Source of the DNA: Coemansia sp. RSA 922
Lineage: Eukaryota > Kickxellomycota > Kickxellomycetes > Kickxellales > Kickxellaceae
Length of the DNA: 18,352 nucleotides
NCBI GenBank assembly: GCA_027577415.1
Contig: JANBQS010000426.1
Coordinates: 1-18,352 of the forward strand
Reading direction: 5' to 3'
Shown: positions 1-8,829 of the stretch, piece by piece
Position numbering within the stretch: position 1 is the stretch's first letter
Layout: every line of letters begins with the position of its first letter
Position numbers and translations under genes: made by a program
The notes under the pieces: generated by a model
Seen by the model: only the letters and a program-made list of their open reading frames with translations
What the model was told of the DNA's origin: nothing
Databases searched by the model: none

Positions 1-3000
1 TTTAAGGCGAACCCAGCTCTAGCGTTCAGCCAGCTCTCTCGACCCACGACTCTCAGCAGTCCATCGCCAACACCCGAGAGTACACCGGGTATAGACCAAA
101 TAGACGGGCGCTTAGCATCTCAGATAAAACGGCTGGGCAAAAACGATTCGACAACCAAGATACGCGCATTATTTGAGCTCAAGAGTTACGCCAGCGAGCA
201 TACCTGGGAAACCGGTCTAGAAGGAATGATGCTAGCTTGGCCTCCACTCTTCAAACGCCATATTTTCGACCCAGACCGCCGGGTCCGCGTAGCTGTAGCT
301 GGAGTACATTCGGTTCTCGTGAAGCGTTGTGGTAAGCGTTTGGCGCCTAACCTCAAGCCCCTTATTGGACCCTGGGTAGCGTCTTTTTATGATCCACATA
401 GAGAGGTGGGGAAGGCATCGCGTCTGGCGTTTGAGCTGGTGTTTCCTGAATCTAAGCGCACGGAGGCATATGCGTATTGCTTGAAGGATATTCTGGATTT
501 CGCTCAAGACAATATCGTTACTCAGACTAAGGAATCGCTGAGCGATCCGAGATTTGCTGATGCCGAGGAAATGCGTGCAAAGTACGAGCATGTCGTGGGC
601 GCTTCCTTTGGCGCCCTAACGTTAGTCGTTGAGGAGGTGCCCAAGGACCGGCTGGTAGAGGAACAGGCGACGTTTGACGGGCTGCTGAGTAACAAGGAGG
701 CGATGGCGTTTCTTGGTGGCAGCGAGTCAACAACGTACATTAGGAGATCGGTGTATCGCCTAATACGCATTGTTATGCTCAAATGCCCCGAGCTAGTCCG
801 CGATACGTATCGGGTCATGGCGCGAGCTCTGCTCTCGAACTGCTTCTCCGAAGCCGATCCCAACGCGCATGGCGACATGTGGGACGCGGTGTTGCTTCTC
901 ACAAAGAACTATCCTCAGGCCTGGGTATCGGACGAGGGCGGCAAGAAGGCGAAGAGTGTGGCGAGTAGGTTGTTTGAGTTCCTTGGTAGTGGAAAATGCC
1001 GACTATCACCGACCATCTCTTATCCGTCTATTTTGGCGCTATTGGCCAATTTACCGTCATCCATCGTTGATGATATGTCGTTCCAGACGGCGTTTGGTGA
1101 CGCGCTGTGGAAGGGCGCATCGGCAACGGGAGCAGAACCTGGATCGCGGGCATACCACCAGGAGAACGTGGGGTTGGTTAGTGCGATCTGCGAGTGCTTT
1201 TCGTTCCTATGGGCACGCACACTCAAATCGTCAGCAGAAAATAGCACGGCGGTTGGTAAGGCGGCATCGAAGGAAGTCGATCGTCTGTGGCACTTTTACT
1301 TGCAGCACTCCGAGTCATTCGAAGAAATGGCAGTACCCATCGTCAAGCTATACGGGAAAATTGACTTGCTGTCTATAAAGTACGCGCCAGAGCTTTTGGA
1401 AAAGGTGTGGACACATGCCAGCTGGTTTGCACTCCAACGCGTAATCGGCGATGGCGCCCATCCTATCGTCTATTTGATTACGCAGATCATGCAACTTACC
1501 GGCGGAGTAGTGGCTGACAGTGCGCGGAAGCTGGTGGTTGGGTTCTGCTTGCTGGCGGTGCAGTCGGAGGATAAGGCGGTAGCGCAGAGACTTATACAGA
1601 TTTTGTCTCAGTTGGCGCCCGATGTCGTGTTCCAAGAAGGGTTCTCAGCCAAATTTTCGGCTCGCCTCGAAGGCCTCGGCTCTCAGCAAGAGGCTATTGA
1701 TCTGGTGGTATCTAGAGCGCAATATCTGGCCGACACGTCTGTGAGCAGTGCAGCGCAGAGCATTGATGCGTTTATCGAGTCCTCGCTACAGCCCACGGCT
1801 GGTGAGTCAGGATTGCGGATGGTTGCTGCGATTTTGGCGGCGGTGTCAGAATCTGATTTGGCAAAGAATAATGCAGAGTGGAAGCGAGAGGCACGAATGC
1901 CCCTGCTTGAGCAGGCGCTAGTCTCGGGTCTACCCTCATTGCCAGACGGCGCCGACGACATACTCTCCTCGTCAGTGGGCGCTCCTTCGGCAGCTCTTAT
2001 TCGAGTATACGGTCAGGTATTGCTTCCGTTCTTCCGCGGCAGTGAACTGATCAGCAGTCGGGCGGCCAGCAAGCTGTTTGCATGGACTTGCCAGGTATTC
2101 CAGCTGTACTACGAGATGCAGTGGACGCGCAATGTCACTCAGAGCGTCAACCTAGAGGCGTGGACGGGAGCCACTTGCGAAATACTGAGCGTGTGGATCA
2201 CATTGTCTCGTGACGAGACCGGTAGCCCACGGTTCGTGCAGAATTGGCTCGAGCAGCCCACGGGGAGCCTGGGTCTATTGTTCGACTTTGCCACAGCCAC
2301 TGCTGGGGAAGGAGGCGAGGAAGAAGGGTCGATGCGTGCGAAGGTGTATCCACAGGCGAGACGGTGCTGGGCAGCAGCCGAGGCGCAAGTGGGCAAGCTG
2401 GGAATGGGCATGCAGTTGGCACAGGCGCTTAGCGCAGCGATCAGCAGCGACGTGTGTGACTTGAGGGCAGCCAAGGATCCCAGGCATTTGGCCAGGCTAG
2501 CCCACGCAGTGTATTCGCGTCTATGCCCCGCAGACCAAAGGCCGCGGTTGGCTCATGCGTGGGCTGTGGATTCTCAGCCCTGGATATCGGCTATCAGCAG
2601 CGATGCGCAGGCAGCCGGAATGAGCGCTGACGCATATTTGGCGGCTATTTGTGCTTCCGGCAGCTCGGGGCTCCGCCAAGCAGTCGACGACCATGCGGGC
2701 GTAACGCGGTCATTCCATACGCTGACACACTGGACAGCCACTGCCCCCAGCCAAGCGCCAGGCCCCCAGTTCGACGTGTTTGGGCTATCGCGGTTAGCGC
2801 GGCATGCCATGTTTGCCACCGAGTTTGTGCGGCTATCCAGTCTGGATGTTCAGGGCCCAGACGTAGCCGACTTTGTGCTAAACATGACTCTAGCTTTTGT
2901 GTTACTCCGCGAGTCTCTGCTCGCCGATAGCGAGAAAGGCGTGGTGCGTGTAGACGGCGATCACCGACTCTATGCGCGAGTCGACGGCGCCGCACAAGCT

Positions 3001-5046
3001 ATCCAAGACATTGTGTCCACGCTACTGGGCTCTATTATCACTGATACTCGGGATGCCAGTCGCTGGCTGGCCATTTTGGCTCAACACGCGGTAGGCCAAG
3101 GCGATGCTGAGGGCGAGTGGCCACGAGTGGTTTCAAAGTGTGTGGCGCGGAGTAACGAGAGTGTGTGGGCGCTGGTACTAGGTACCTTGGCTGAGTGGGC
3201 GCAGTGGACGCAGCCGCTTGACTCAGCCGACGTCGAGTCCATGCTCGCCGATCCACTAGCTCGACACATCGAAGTGCCGCTCGATTCAGCGCCGCACACC
3301 GCCTTGCTAGTCATAGTAGCGCGCGCAGCCAACCTTCGTCTCCGCTGTGCGAGTGCTCCGGCCATGCGTAGCGCGCTCCTTGATTGCGTCAAACATGTGG
3401 GCAACGACATTGAGCGGTGCAGCGGCTCACCACTCGCGCTTCTACGGGTAGTAGCCGGCCTTGAGCTGCTTGCCGAGCTAGTACCAAGCCACAAGGACCT
3501 GGATTCAGTGACTACAGCCAAGATAATCCGCATCCTCTTGGCTGTACCCGACGTATTGGCTGCCAGTGGCTCAGACAGAGCGTCACTGCCCATGTCACTG
3601 GCCGCGCTTGTCGTTCTTCAGAGGTTTGCCGAGTACGCACAGTTAGACGACGAGAGTTCAGCGTCCCTGGCTAGGCTGTGTCTGCGCTGGATGGCCAACG
3701 CCGAGTGCGACGCTTTGCTTTCTGCCTCGGCCAGGGCAGTAGCTGCCCTGGCTCAGAGCGCAAGGGGACCTGTTATGCGTCAGCTAGGCGACCAGCTGCT
3801 AGACACCTGTGTGTTAAGCGATCGACCACTCCACGACGGCGTACAAGCACTCTCAGTTCTCGTCCGCCATAACCACATGCCAGTGCCAGGCTTTGACCGA
3901 CTCTACCCCGTGCTGGCCAACGCCATGCCACGTCTGGCCGTCGAGCTCCTCCACCTGATAACCTCCGGCGACCTACTAGCCGAATACATGACCGAGCACC
4001 TAGACTCATTAGCGAGACTAATAGCCACTGCGTCAAAGTCCCTGAAAGATCTAGGCGTGCCCCTAGACGAATTCGCTGAAGCAATGGAAGGCGACGAGTA
4101 TATTAGGTGCGCCGGTCTACGACTACTACTATCTTTGCTGTTGGCTGCCCTATGTGCCGATACCATGGATATGGAGCAGTTGGACCAGCTAGCAGAGAAA
4201 ATCAGACCCACTTTGGATGACGCACTGCCCTGGGTCTGCGCCCTACTAGGACTAGGCAATAACCCGGCCTCAGCCGGTGGGTTTAACCCCAAGATGTGGG
4301 ATATCTCCGACCTAGACTGGTCCTCGTGGGTAGACGAGTTGACTCAGAATCCCGGCAGCGAACAAGTATTCAGAGTCCTAGCCTACCACCTAATCTACCG
4401 TTTGACCTGGTCGTTCCCCGCCACGCTAAGATCCTGGTGGACTGGATTATCGCAGGCATCCCGCGGTACTAGTATCGCAGTCGAAGGATTTATGGCCAAA
4501 TACGTGTGTCCGATGATCATAGAGACTGAGATCAAACGCATCCGCCAACAAGTCAACAACAGTGAAGAGGATGATAGCGAAAGGAAACCGACGGCCATTA
4601 CCAAGGTTCTAGAAGAATACGACGAGTCTACGGTCCGCGCCTCCTCGACCCAAGTCACATTGACATACACGGTGGACGACAGTACATTGGAGATCTTGGT
4701 CAAGGTCCCGCCCACCTACCCGCTCTCGCTGCCCGTATTCGAGTCACTTAGACGCGTGGCCGTGAACGAAAAGCGGTGGAGATGCTGGCTCGTCGCAGCG
4801 CAGACCCAGATGGCACGCAACTGCCGCCTGGACTCTGCCTGTGCCCAGGTTTTGGGTAACATTGGCGCCCATTTCGCGGGTGTCGAGGACTGCGCCATTT
4901 GCTACTCGGCCGTCGGCGTCCTAGACAACACGCTGCCCGGAAAGCAGTGCAAGACCTGCAAGAACAAGTTCCACCGCATGTGTTTGTTCAAATGGTTCAA
5001 CACCAGCAACCAGAGCACATGTCCTCTGTGCCGCAATCTGTTCTAA
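1..5046 (+). CDS. LTN1: E3 ubiquitin-protein ligase listerin (Ltn1/Rkr1), 5'-partial
   Basis: Ltn1 is the RING E3 ligase of the ribosome quality control complex; it ubiquitinates stalled nascent chains on free 60S subunits in the cytosol. The frame is open from base 1, so the gene is cut by the window edge. The first in-frame ATG is at 226, but the roughly 75 codons before it look like the conserved listerin N-terminus (FKANPALAFSQL, then an IDGRLASQIKRLGKND region), so only a short piece is probably missing. About 1681 residues remain, the usual size for the family. The long middle is helical and HEAT-like. Near the C-terminus there is an RWD-like segment (EEYDEST to about the KRWRCW motif). 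The protein ends in a variant RING: CAIC, then CKTCKNKFHRMC and CPLCRNLF. No intron is seen. The 3' end is convergent with the UHRF1-like gene. The call is very secure from the N-terminus and RING together. Confidence 0.95.
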   Translation, partial: FKANPALAFSQLSRPTTLSSPSPTPESTPGIDQIDGRLASQIKRLGKNDSTTKIRALFELKSYASEHTWETGLEGMMLAWPPLFKRHIFDPDRRVRVAVAGVHSVLVKRCGKRLAPNLKPLIGPWVASFYDPHREVGKASRLAFELVFPESKRTEAYAYCLKDILDFAQDNIVTQTKESLSDPRFADAEEMRAKYEHVVGASFGALTLVVEEVPKDRLVEEQATFDGLLSNKEAMAFLGGSESTTYIRRSVYRLIRIVMLKCPELVRDTYRVMARALLSNCFSEADPNAHGDMWDAVLLLTKNYPQAWVSDEGGKKAKSVASRLFEFLGSGKCRLSPTISYPSILALLANLPSSIVDDMSFQTAFGDALWKGASATGAEPGSRAYHQENVGLVSAICECFSFLWARTLKSSAENSTAVGKAASKEVDRLWHFYLQHSESFEEMAVPIVKLYGKIDLLSIKYAPELLEKVWTHASWFALQRVIGDGAHPIVYLITQIMQLTGGVVADSARKLVVGFCLLAVQSEDKAVAQRLIQILSQLAPDVVFQEGFSAKFSARLEGLGSQQEAIDLVVSRAQYLADTSVSSAAQSIDAFIESSLQPTAGESGLRMVAAILAAVSESDLAKNNAEWKREARMPLLEQALVSGLPSLPDGADDILSSSVGAPSAALIRVYGQVLLPFFRGSELISSRAASKLFAWTCQVFQLYYEMQWTRNVTQSVNLEAWTGATCEILSVWITLSRDETGSPRFVQNWLEQPTGSLGLLFDFATATAGEGGEEEGSMRAKVYPQARRCWAAAEAQVGKLGMGMQLAQALSAAISSDVCDLRAAKDPRHLARLAHAVYSRLCPADQRPRLAHAWAVDSQPWISAISSDAQAAGMSADAYLAAICASGSSGLRQAVDDHAGVTRSFHTLTHWTATAPSQAPGPQFDVFGLSRLARHAMFATEFVRLSSLDVQGPDVADFVLNMTLAFVLLRESLLADSEKGVVRVDGDHRLYARVDGAAQAIQDIVSTLLGSIITDTRDASRWLAILAQHAVGQGDAEGEWPRVVSKCVARSNESVWALVLGTLAEWAQWTQPLDSADVESMLADPLARHIEVPLDSAPHTALLVIVARAANLRLRCASAPAMRSALLDCVKHVGNDIERCSGSPLALLRVVAGLELLAELVPSHKDLDSVTTAKIIRILLAVPDVLAASGSDRASLPMSLAALVVLQRFAEYAQLDDESSASLARLCLRWMANAECDALLSASARAVAALAQSARGPVMRQLGDQLLDTCVLSDRPLHDGVQALSVLVRHNHMPVPGFDRLYPVLANAMPRLAVELLHLITSGDLLAEYMTEHLDSLARLIATASKSLKDLGVPLDEFAEAMEGDEYIRCAGLRLLLSLLLAALCADTMDMEQLDQLAEKIRPTLDDALPWVCALLGLGNNPASAGGFNPKMWDISDLDWSSWVDELTQNPGSEQVFRVLAYHLIYRLTWSFPATLRSWWTGLSQASRGTSIAVEGFMAKYVCPMIIETEIKRIRQQVNNSEEDDSERKPTAITKVLEEYDESTVRASSTQVTLTYTVDDSTLEILVKVPPTYPLSLPVFESLRRVAVNEKRWRCWLVAAQTQMARNCRLDSACAQVLGNIGAHFAGVEDCAICYSAVGVLDNTLPGKQCKTCKNKFHRMCLFKWFNTSNQSTCPLCRNLF

Positions 5047-5080
5047 TAGAATACACACCCTTTCACCTTAAAATATATTT

Positions 5081-5086
5081 TTTATT
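5081..5086 (-). promoter_or_regulatory. Poly(A) signal overlapping the UHRF1-like stop codon
   Basis: On the minus strand the last codons read GAC GAA TAA AAA, so AATAAA overlaps the TAA stop. The sequence just downstream is AT-rich and then enters the 3' end of LTN1 on the other strand. Any normal cleavage distance would put the mRNA end inside the LTN1 coding region. Confidence 0.55.
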
Positions 5087-7186
5087 CGTCCACTATTTTG
5101 CCACTACGCACTGCACGCTGGATGCCATTGACCTTTGGTTTGACCTCCCATCCCTTCCCGTAAGACGGAATGAGTGCCTTCAGGATAGTAACAAGGTCAT
5201 GATTCATAGTCGAGCGTACGTTCTCGACACTACCCATGTCAGCGATATCGCTGCGGCAGATCGGGCAGATAACGCCGTACTGCTTCATAGCCTTGCACAG
5301 ACACGGGTTGCAGATACTGTGCCCACACGACGTCGTCACCGGCTGCTGCACCAGCTCCTGGCAAATCGGGCACACCAAGGCGTTCTCACAAAGCGCCTCC
5401 AAGTACTTGCCAATCGACTCATAGGTGGCATCAGCCATCGTCGTCCACATCCGCCTATTAGCCTCATCGAGACGTATCATCTCGAGGAGTTCAGGCGACG
5501 GCGTACAAGTATACACCTTCTTAGTCCTCGTCAGCCCAGCCGCAGCAGTCTCCTTGCGCACACGCTTGACACTAGCCTTTGCCGCTTTAGCCTCCACTGC
5601 CGCAGGACTCTCGTCAAAGAGCGTCAACCCCCACCGCTCGATATTAGCCTTGCCCTCGGCAGTCCATGGCGCGGGCTCAACATCGTCGCGGCGGAACAAG
5701 TATCTCCAAACATAATGTCCACTCTCGCCCTTTTGCCTCCAGTACTTGACTACTCGGTAGATGCCATCGTAGCGGACTCCGACTTCGGGCGCAAACTCGG
5801 GGTGCTTTTTAGCGATCTTGTAGCTCCGGCAAACACGAACAGGAGTGCTCAATTTCCAGTCAGCAGCCTCTGCGCCATTTATGTCATCAACTTCAGCCGC
5901 ACACGCCAGGGCCAAAGATCGGTTCTGCCGAGTGAGCTCTTGGTCAGAGGTCTGCACCTTGGCAGTGCGCTTATTGCCCGACAGGTCGTAGCCGCCAGAT
6001 CCCGTGTAAGTAAACTCTTCACCACGGTCTTCGTCCTCAGGGTAGCCACCAGCCAGGACGATCGAGACAGCAGGACTAGTAGACGACCCAGATATTCCGC
6101 CCACCGGCGGCCTGTGCACTCCCGACGCTGTCACTTGGAGCCGGTACCTCCACGCCTGACCCACATGCACGCCGGGGATGGGCCCAACATGATCTTTACC
6201 AACAATCGTACATGTCTTTGACGCGCTAGCACAGGCCATACCACCACCCCAGCTTTTCGTCTGCTTTGCCGACGGCATCTTCGCCTTGCGCGAGTTTGAG
6301 AGATCAAGCTTGGTCTCACCAGATATAACAACATTGGGATCGTTTACGCAAAATTCGCAGTACCAGTCATCCGCAGGAAGCTCTGTAATCGGCTCCGGTA
6401 GGCACCGCATATGGTAGAATCTCCCACACTCATCGCATGCCAGTGTTTTATCCTCTTCGTCCTTTTGTCCGCAGTACACACAGCCACAGGATTTACATTT
6501 CGAGTTGATATTGCCGTCGCACTGGTCGCACGGCGCCGGCTCAGCGTTAGGCTCCCTGGTACCCATATCGGCGTCGGCAAGTTTACTGGCAACCGTATCC
6601 ATCATCTGAACGTCAGGATTCGTCAGCGGCATAGGCAAGGGCGATACGAGGCCATTATCGGGCGTGACTGTAACCGAAATATCTTCAGAGTTGATGGAAT
6701 CCACTGGATCGTCGAGTACTAGGGCCTTCAAGTGAACAAGCAAAGTATCGTTGTGCTTGATACTATACTCGTGGATCTTCATGCCATCAGCCAGCTACAA
6801 AGCAAGAACAAAATCTAAAGGTCAGCAAAAGAGAAATAGAGACGCGTCCTATTCGCGTTTATTAAAAAAAAACCTTTGGGTAAACGTACCTGCTTTCCAC
6901 CATAGATAAGAGCGAGTCTGCCTATTGGGAACTTTGTTCCACATGCTGCCTCTAACGCCTTGGAGGCCGATTTGCGAGCGTCTTTGACATCACCCGTACG
7001 TTCAACTTCGATAACAGCGTTGACAATCTTACCAGCTGTAAACTTTAACTTGCATCTCTGCAAAAACAAACCACAAAAAAAGAGAGCTATATAGGTAGAG
7101 ACAGAGAAAGTGATATATACGAGAAAAAGTTGTGAACAAGCAAAGAAAGAAGAAATAGTCGGATGCCAAAAACTGCCCTTTTTCAT
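5082..7186 (-). CDS. UHRF1: UHRF1-like UBL-PHD-SRA-RING protein (hemimethylated-DNA reader and E3 ligase)
   Basis: UHRF1 proteins bind hemimethylated CpG through the SRA domain and ubiquitinate histone H3 to recruit DNMT1 in the nucleus. The last exon (5082-6794) encodes the end of a UBL (LADGMKIHEYSIKHNDTLLV), a cysteine-rich lead-in plus PHD finger (about 6530-6345, with CDECGRFYHMRC), an SRA/YDG domain (about 6265-5610, with GPIPG, YTGSGG, the SGNKRTA finger and RYDGIYRVVKYW) and a C3HC4 RING (about 5375-5237, CPICQEL to CPICRSD). A second exon (6890-7057) supplies the rest of the UBL. The join is phase 0 across intron 6795-6889, with GTACGT as donor and TTTGTAG as acceptor. The first exon is uncertain: 7121-7186 followed by a 63-nt intron 7058-7120 (GTATAT to TTTTGCAG) is the only in-phase option I found, giving about 648 residues. 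No room for a tandem tudor domain exists between UBL and PHD. The C-terminal call is very secure; the start is not. Confidence 0.93.
6795..6889 (-). other. Spliceosomal intron in the UHRF1-like gene
   Basis: A 95-nt phase-0 intron. On the minus strand it begins GTACGTTTACC after the codons for GGKQ and ends TTGCTTTGTAG before codons for LADG. Splicing joins GGKQ to LADG, which restores the expected UBL strand-loop order of UHRF1 proteins. Reading through instead gives an unrelated peptide and then a stop. Confidence 0.88.
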
Positions 7187-7303
7187 CACAACAATTTTAT
7201 AAAAAGAGTTTAATCATGATCACTGACGGTTGCGCAGTCACATATGATAAAAGAGATTTATCTAATAGAAAAAGTCAACAACTTAGAGCTGGAAATTGCT
7301 GTT

Positions 7304-7564
7304 CTATGGCTTCTTGCCAAGGATAAGGCGTCCAAGGTTGAATGCAGCAAAGAGAGAGCCGCCGATAACCAAGCCGTACACAGTCCTCACCGCGAGTCTC
7401 GACACGGGAGTACGCATGTAAATAGGGCCATGACCCTTCTATAAAAAAAACCAACTGATAATTAGTGAAACGCTTAAGAGATTGGACACTGGTCTACGTT
7501 TTTGGTCTTGTACTAATTACAAACTTCGTACCTGGTAAAAACGCTGCTTCTCAAGAACGTCCAT
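7304..7564 (-). CDS. Small mitochondrial membrane protein, cytochrome c oxidase subunit VIIa-like (two exons)
   Basis: Two short exons join in phase 0: 7532-7564 encodes MDVLEKQRFYQ and 7304-7438 encodes KGHGPIYMRTPVSRLAVRTV and 24 more residues ending in GKKP. The intron (7439-7531, 93 nt) runs from GTACGAAG to TTTTTTTATAG. The product has 55 residues: a short polar N-terminus, a GPIYMRTP motif like the P-V/L-Y-L-R/K segment of COX7a, then one hydrophobic helix (about residues 31-51, rich in G, L, V and F) and a basic tail. Length, order and tail fit the COX7A/Cox7 family of the mitochondrial inner membrane, where the subunit stabilises complex IV, but the protein is too short for certainty. 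It sits just upstream of the UHRF1-like gene on the same strand and diverges from the G-patch gene. Another small respiratory-chain subunit is the main alternative. Confidence 0.6.
7439..7531 (-). other. Intron in the COX7A-like gene
   Basis: A 93-nt phase-0 intron on the minus strand with GTACGA as donor and a T-rich tract plus TATAG as acceptor. Donor sequence and length closely match the 95-nt intron of the neighbouring UHRF1-like gene, which supports both models. Confidence 0.7.
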
Positions 7565-7602
7565 TTCGAAAGAAATAAATTTGTAATACTATCGCTTAAA
7601 CA

Positions 7603-7629
7603 ATAAAGAATTATAAAGAATTATAAAGA
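7603..7629. repeat. Short tandem repeat, 10-bp unit ATAAAGAATT
   Basis: Two full copies and one partial copy of ATAAAGAATT lie just upstream of the COX7A-like gene, in the region it shares with the divergent G-patch gene. This is probably simple promoter sequence. Confidence 0.7.
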
Positions 7630-7694
7630 GGTAAAATGCGTAAAAAGTCAAATTGGTCCAGCACATCAAGCCATGAAACATCATGCTATCTTTT

Positions 7695-7731
7695 GGTGAT
7701 TCTGATCAAGATCAGTCCCATTTTGATCACC
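7695..7731. promoter_or_regulatory. Nested palindromes in the divergent COX7A-like/TMA23 promoter
   Basis: GGTGAT at 7695-7700 pairs with ATCACC at 7726-7731. Inside lies the perfect inverted repeat CTGATC-AA-GATCAG (7702-7715). TGATCA occurs at 7703-7708 and again at 7724-7729. The cluster lies between two divergent genes, where a dimeric transcription factor site could act on both. The role is inference. Confidence 0.4.
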
Positions 7732-7840
7732 TATATTTTTTCTTTAGCACCTTTCTCGTTTCTTGCTCTTTGGGCAACCGTCTCTTTTTTTTTGGCTTCT
7801 TTGGTTCAATTTTAAACTCTTTCTTCATATATATTTTTTG

Positions 7841-8665
7841 ATGACTGTAATATCGACGTTTGCCGAGCAGCAACTAGCCAAGTACGGCTGGAAGAAAGGC
7901 GATGGTCTAGGAAAAGACGGCGATGGCATTAAACGAGCCCTTACAGTATCACGTCGATCTGATAACCGCGGTATAGGATCGGACGCCAACCAATGGAACA
8001 GCAACTGGTGGGACCACCTATACAACAAAGCCGCCACTCCAACCATTAGCGCAGAAGAGGCCGTTTACCAAGAGAAACTTGCTGAAGCAGCCAAGGAAAA
8101 GGACACTTTATCAGAGTACCAAGGAATGTTTGTCAGATCAGCTACCGATACACCAGTTGGACAATCAGGAACGAGTACTCCAAGTAATGGCCGGGTAGTT
8201 GACCGTACAAAGCTTGTGCGAGATGGGAATGTGCATTTGGGCGTGCAGTTGACTGATGCTGAGTTGTTTGCTGCTTGTGAGGGACGGACGGCTCGTAAGG
8301 GCGCAAGAGCTGAGCAGAATGGCAAGCTTGCTAGGGTTTCTGGTAGTGGTATGCCAAGACCTGAGGTGGTGGCGCGTATTGAGGCTGCACTTAGTGGACG
8401 GCTTCCAGAACAGATCGAGCAAATCGTAACGGCAAAGCGGAAGCGCAGCAAGGACGAAGATACCAAAGATACGAAGGAGACCAAGGATCGTAAGAGCAAG
8501 TCTAAAAGATCCAAATCGGACAAGAAGAAGCGGTCGAGCGAGAAGGAAGAGAAACGCAAGAGCAAGGATAAAAGTAAGGACAGAATCAAAAGCAAGGACA
8601 AGGACAAGATCAAAAGCAAGAAGCAAAAGACCAAAGACACCAAAAAGGAAGAGTTATCTATCTAG
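7841..8665 (+). CDS. TMA23: G-patch protein, TMA23/GPATCH4 family
   Basis: This 274-residue protein resembles yeast Tma23 and human GPATCH4, nucleolar proteins linked to ribosome biogenesis; G-patches in general activate DEAH-box helicases. The G-patch is at residues 6-50: FAEQQLAKYGWKKGDGLGK, then GIKRALTV and an RGIG turn, followed by the family's NSNWWDHLYNKAA motif. The last 80 or so residues are an almost pure Lys/Ser/Asp/Glu tract beginning AKRKRSKDED, with repeated KSKDK and KDTK units, which would serve as a nuclear and nucleolar targeting and RNA-binding tail. I chose the ATG at 7841 because it directly precedes the G-patch and follows a T-rich leader; 26 upstream in-frame codons encode only a hydrophobic stretch from that T-rich DNA. 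The family call is strong; PXR1/PINX1, a related G-patch family, is less likely because of the WWDHLYN motif. Confidence 0.88.
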   Translation: MTVISTFAEQQLAKYGWKKGDGLGKDGDGIKRALTVSRRSDNRGIGSDANQWNSNWWDHLYNKAATPTISAEEAVYQEKLAEAAKEKDTLSEYQGMFVRSATDTPVGQSGTSTPSNGRVVDRTKLVRDGNVHLGVQLTDAELFAACEGRTARKGARAEQNGKLARVSGSGMPRPEVVARIEAALSGRLPEQIEQIVTAKRKRSKDEDTKDTKETKDRKSKSKRSKSDKKKRSSEKEEKRKSKDKSKDRIKSKDKDKIKSKKQKTKDTKKEELSI

Positions 8666-8829
8666 CGACTAAAAATGTTAATAGATGTTGCATTTAAAAT
8701 TATTTTTTTGTTCTTCACCCACAACGCTGGGAAGGCTGCGTTCTAGGTAACTATACTAGCTAACTAGAGCGGCCTCCCCTACGATATCCGCTTTTTTTTT
8801 CTTACCTCACTATCATCTCACTTGTTGTC

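Noticed and set aside
4899..6221. A 440-codon plus-strand open frame
   Set aside because: It is antisense to the UHRF1-like gene and the LTN1 RING. Its translation is low-complexity, rich in Arg and Ser, while the minus strand has clear SRA, PHD and RING domains.
7244..7444. 66-codon plus-strand frame
   Set aside because: It is antisense to exon 2 of the COX7A-like gene, which makes a better protein and has matching splice sites.
8065..8643. Long minus-strand frame rich in Leu and Ser
   Set aside because: It is the shadow of the Lys/Ser/Asp-rich tail of the G-patch gene; its leucine runs are complements of lysine and serine codons.
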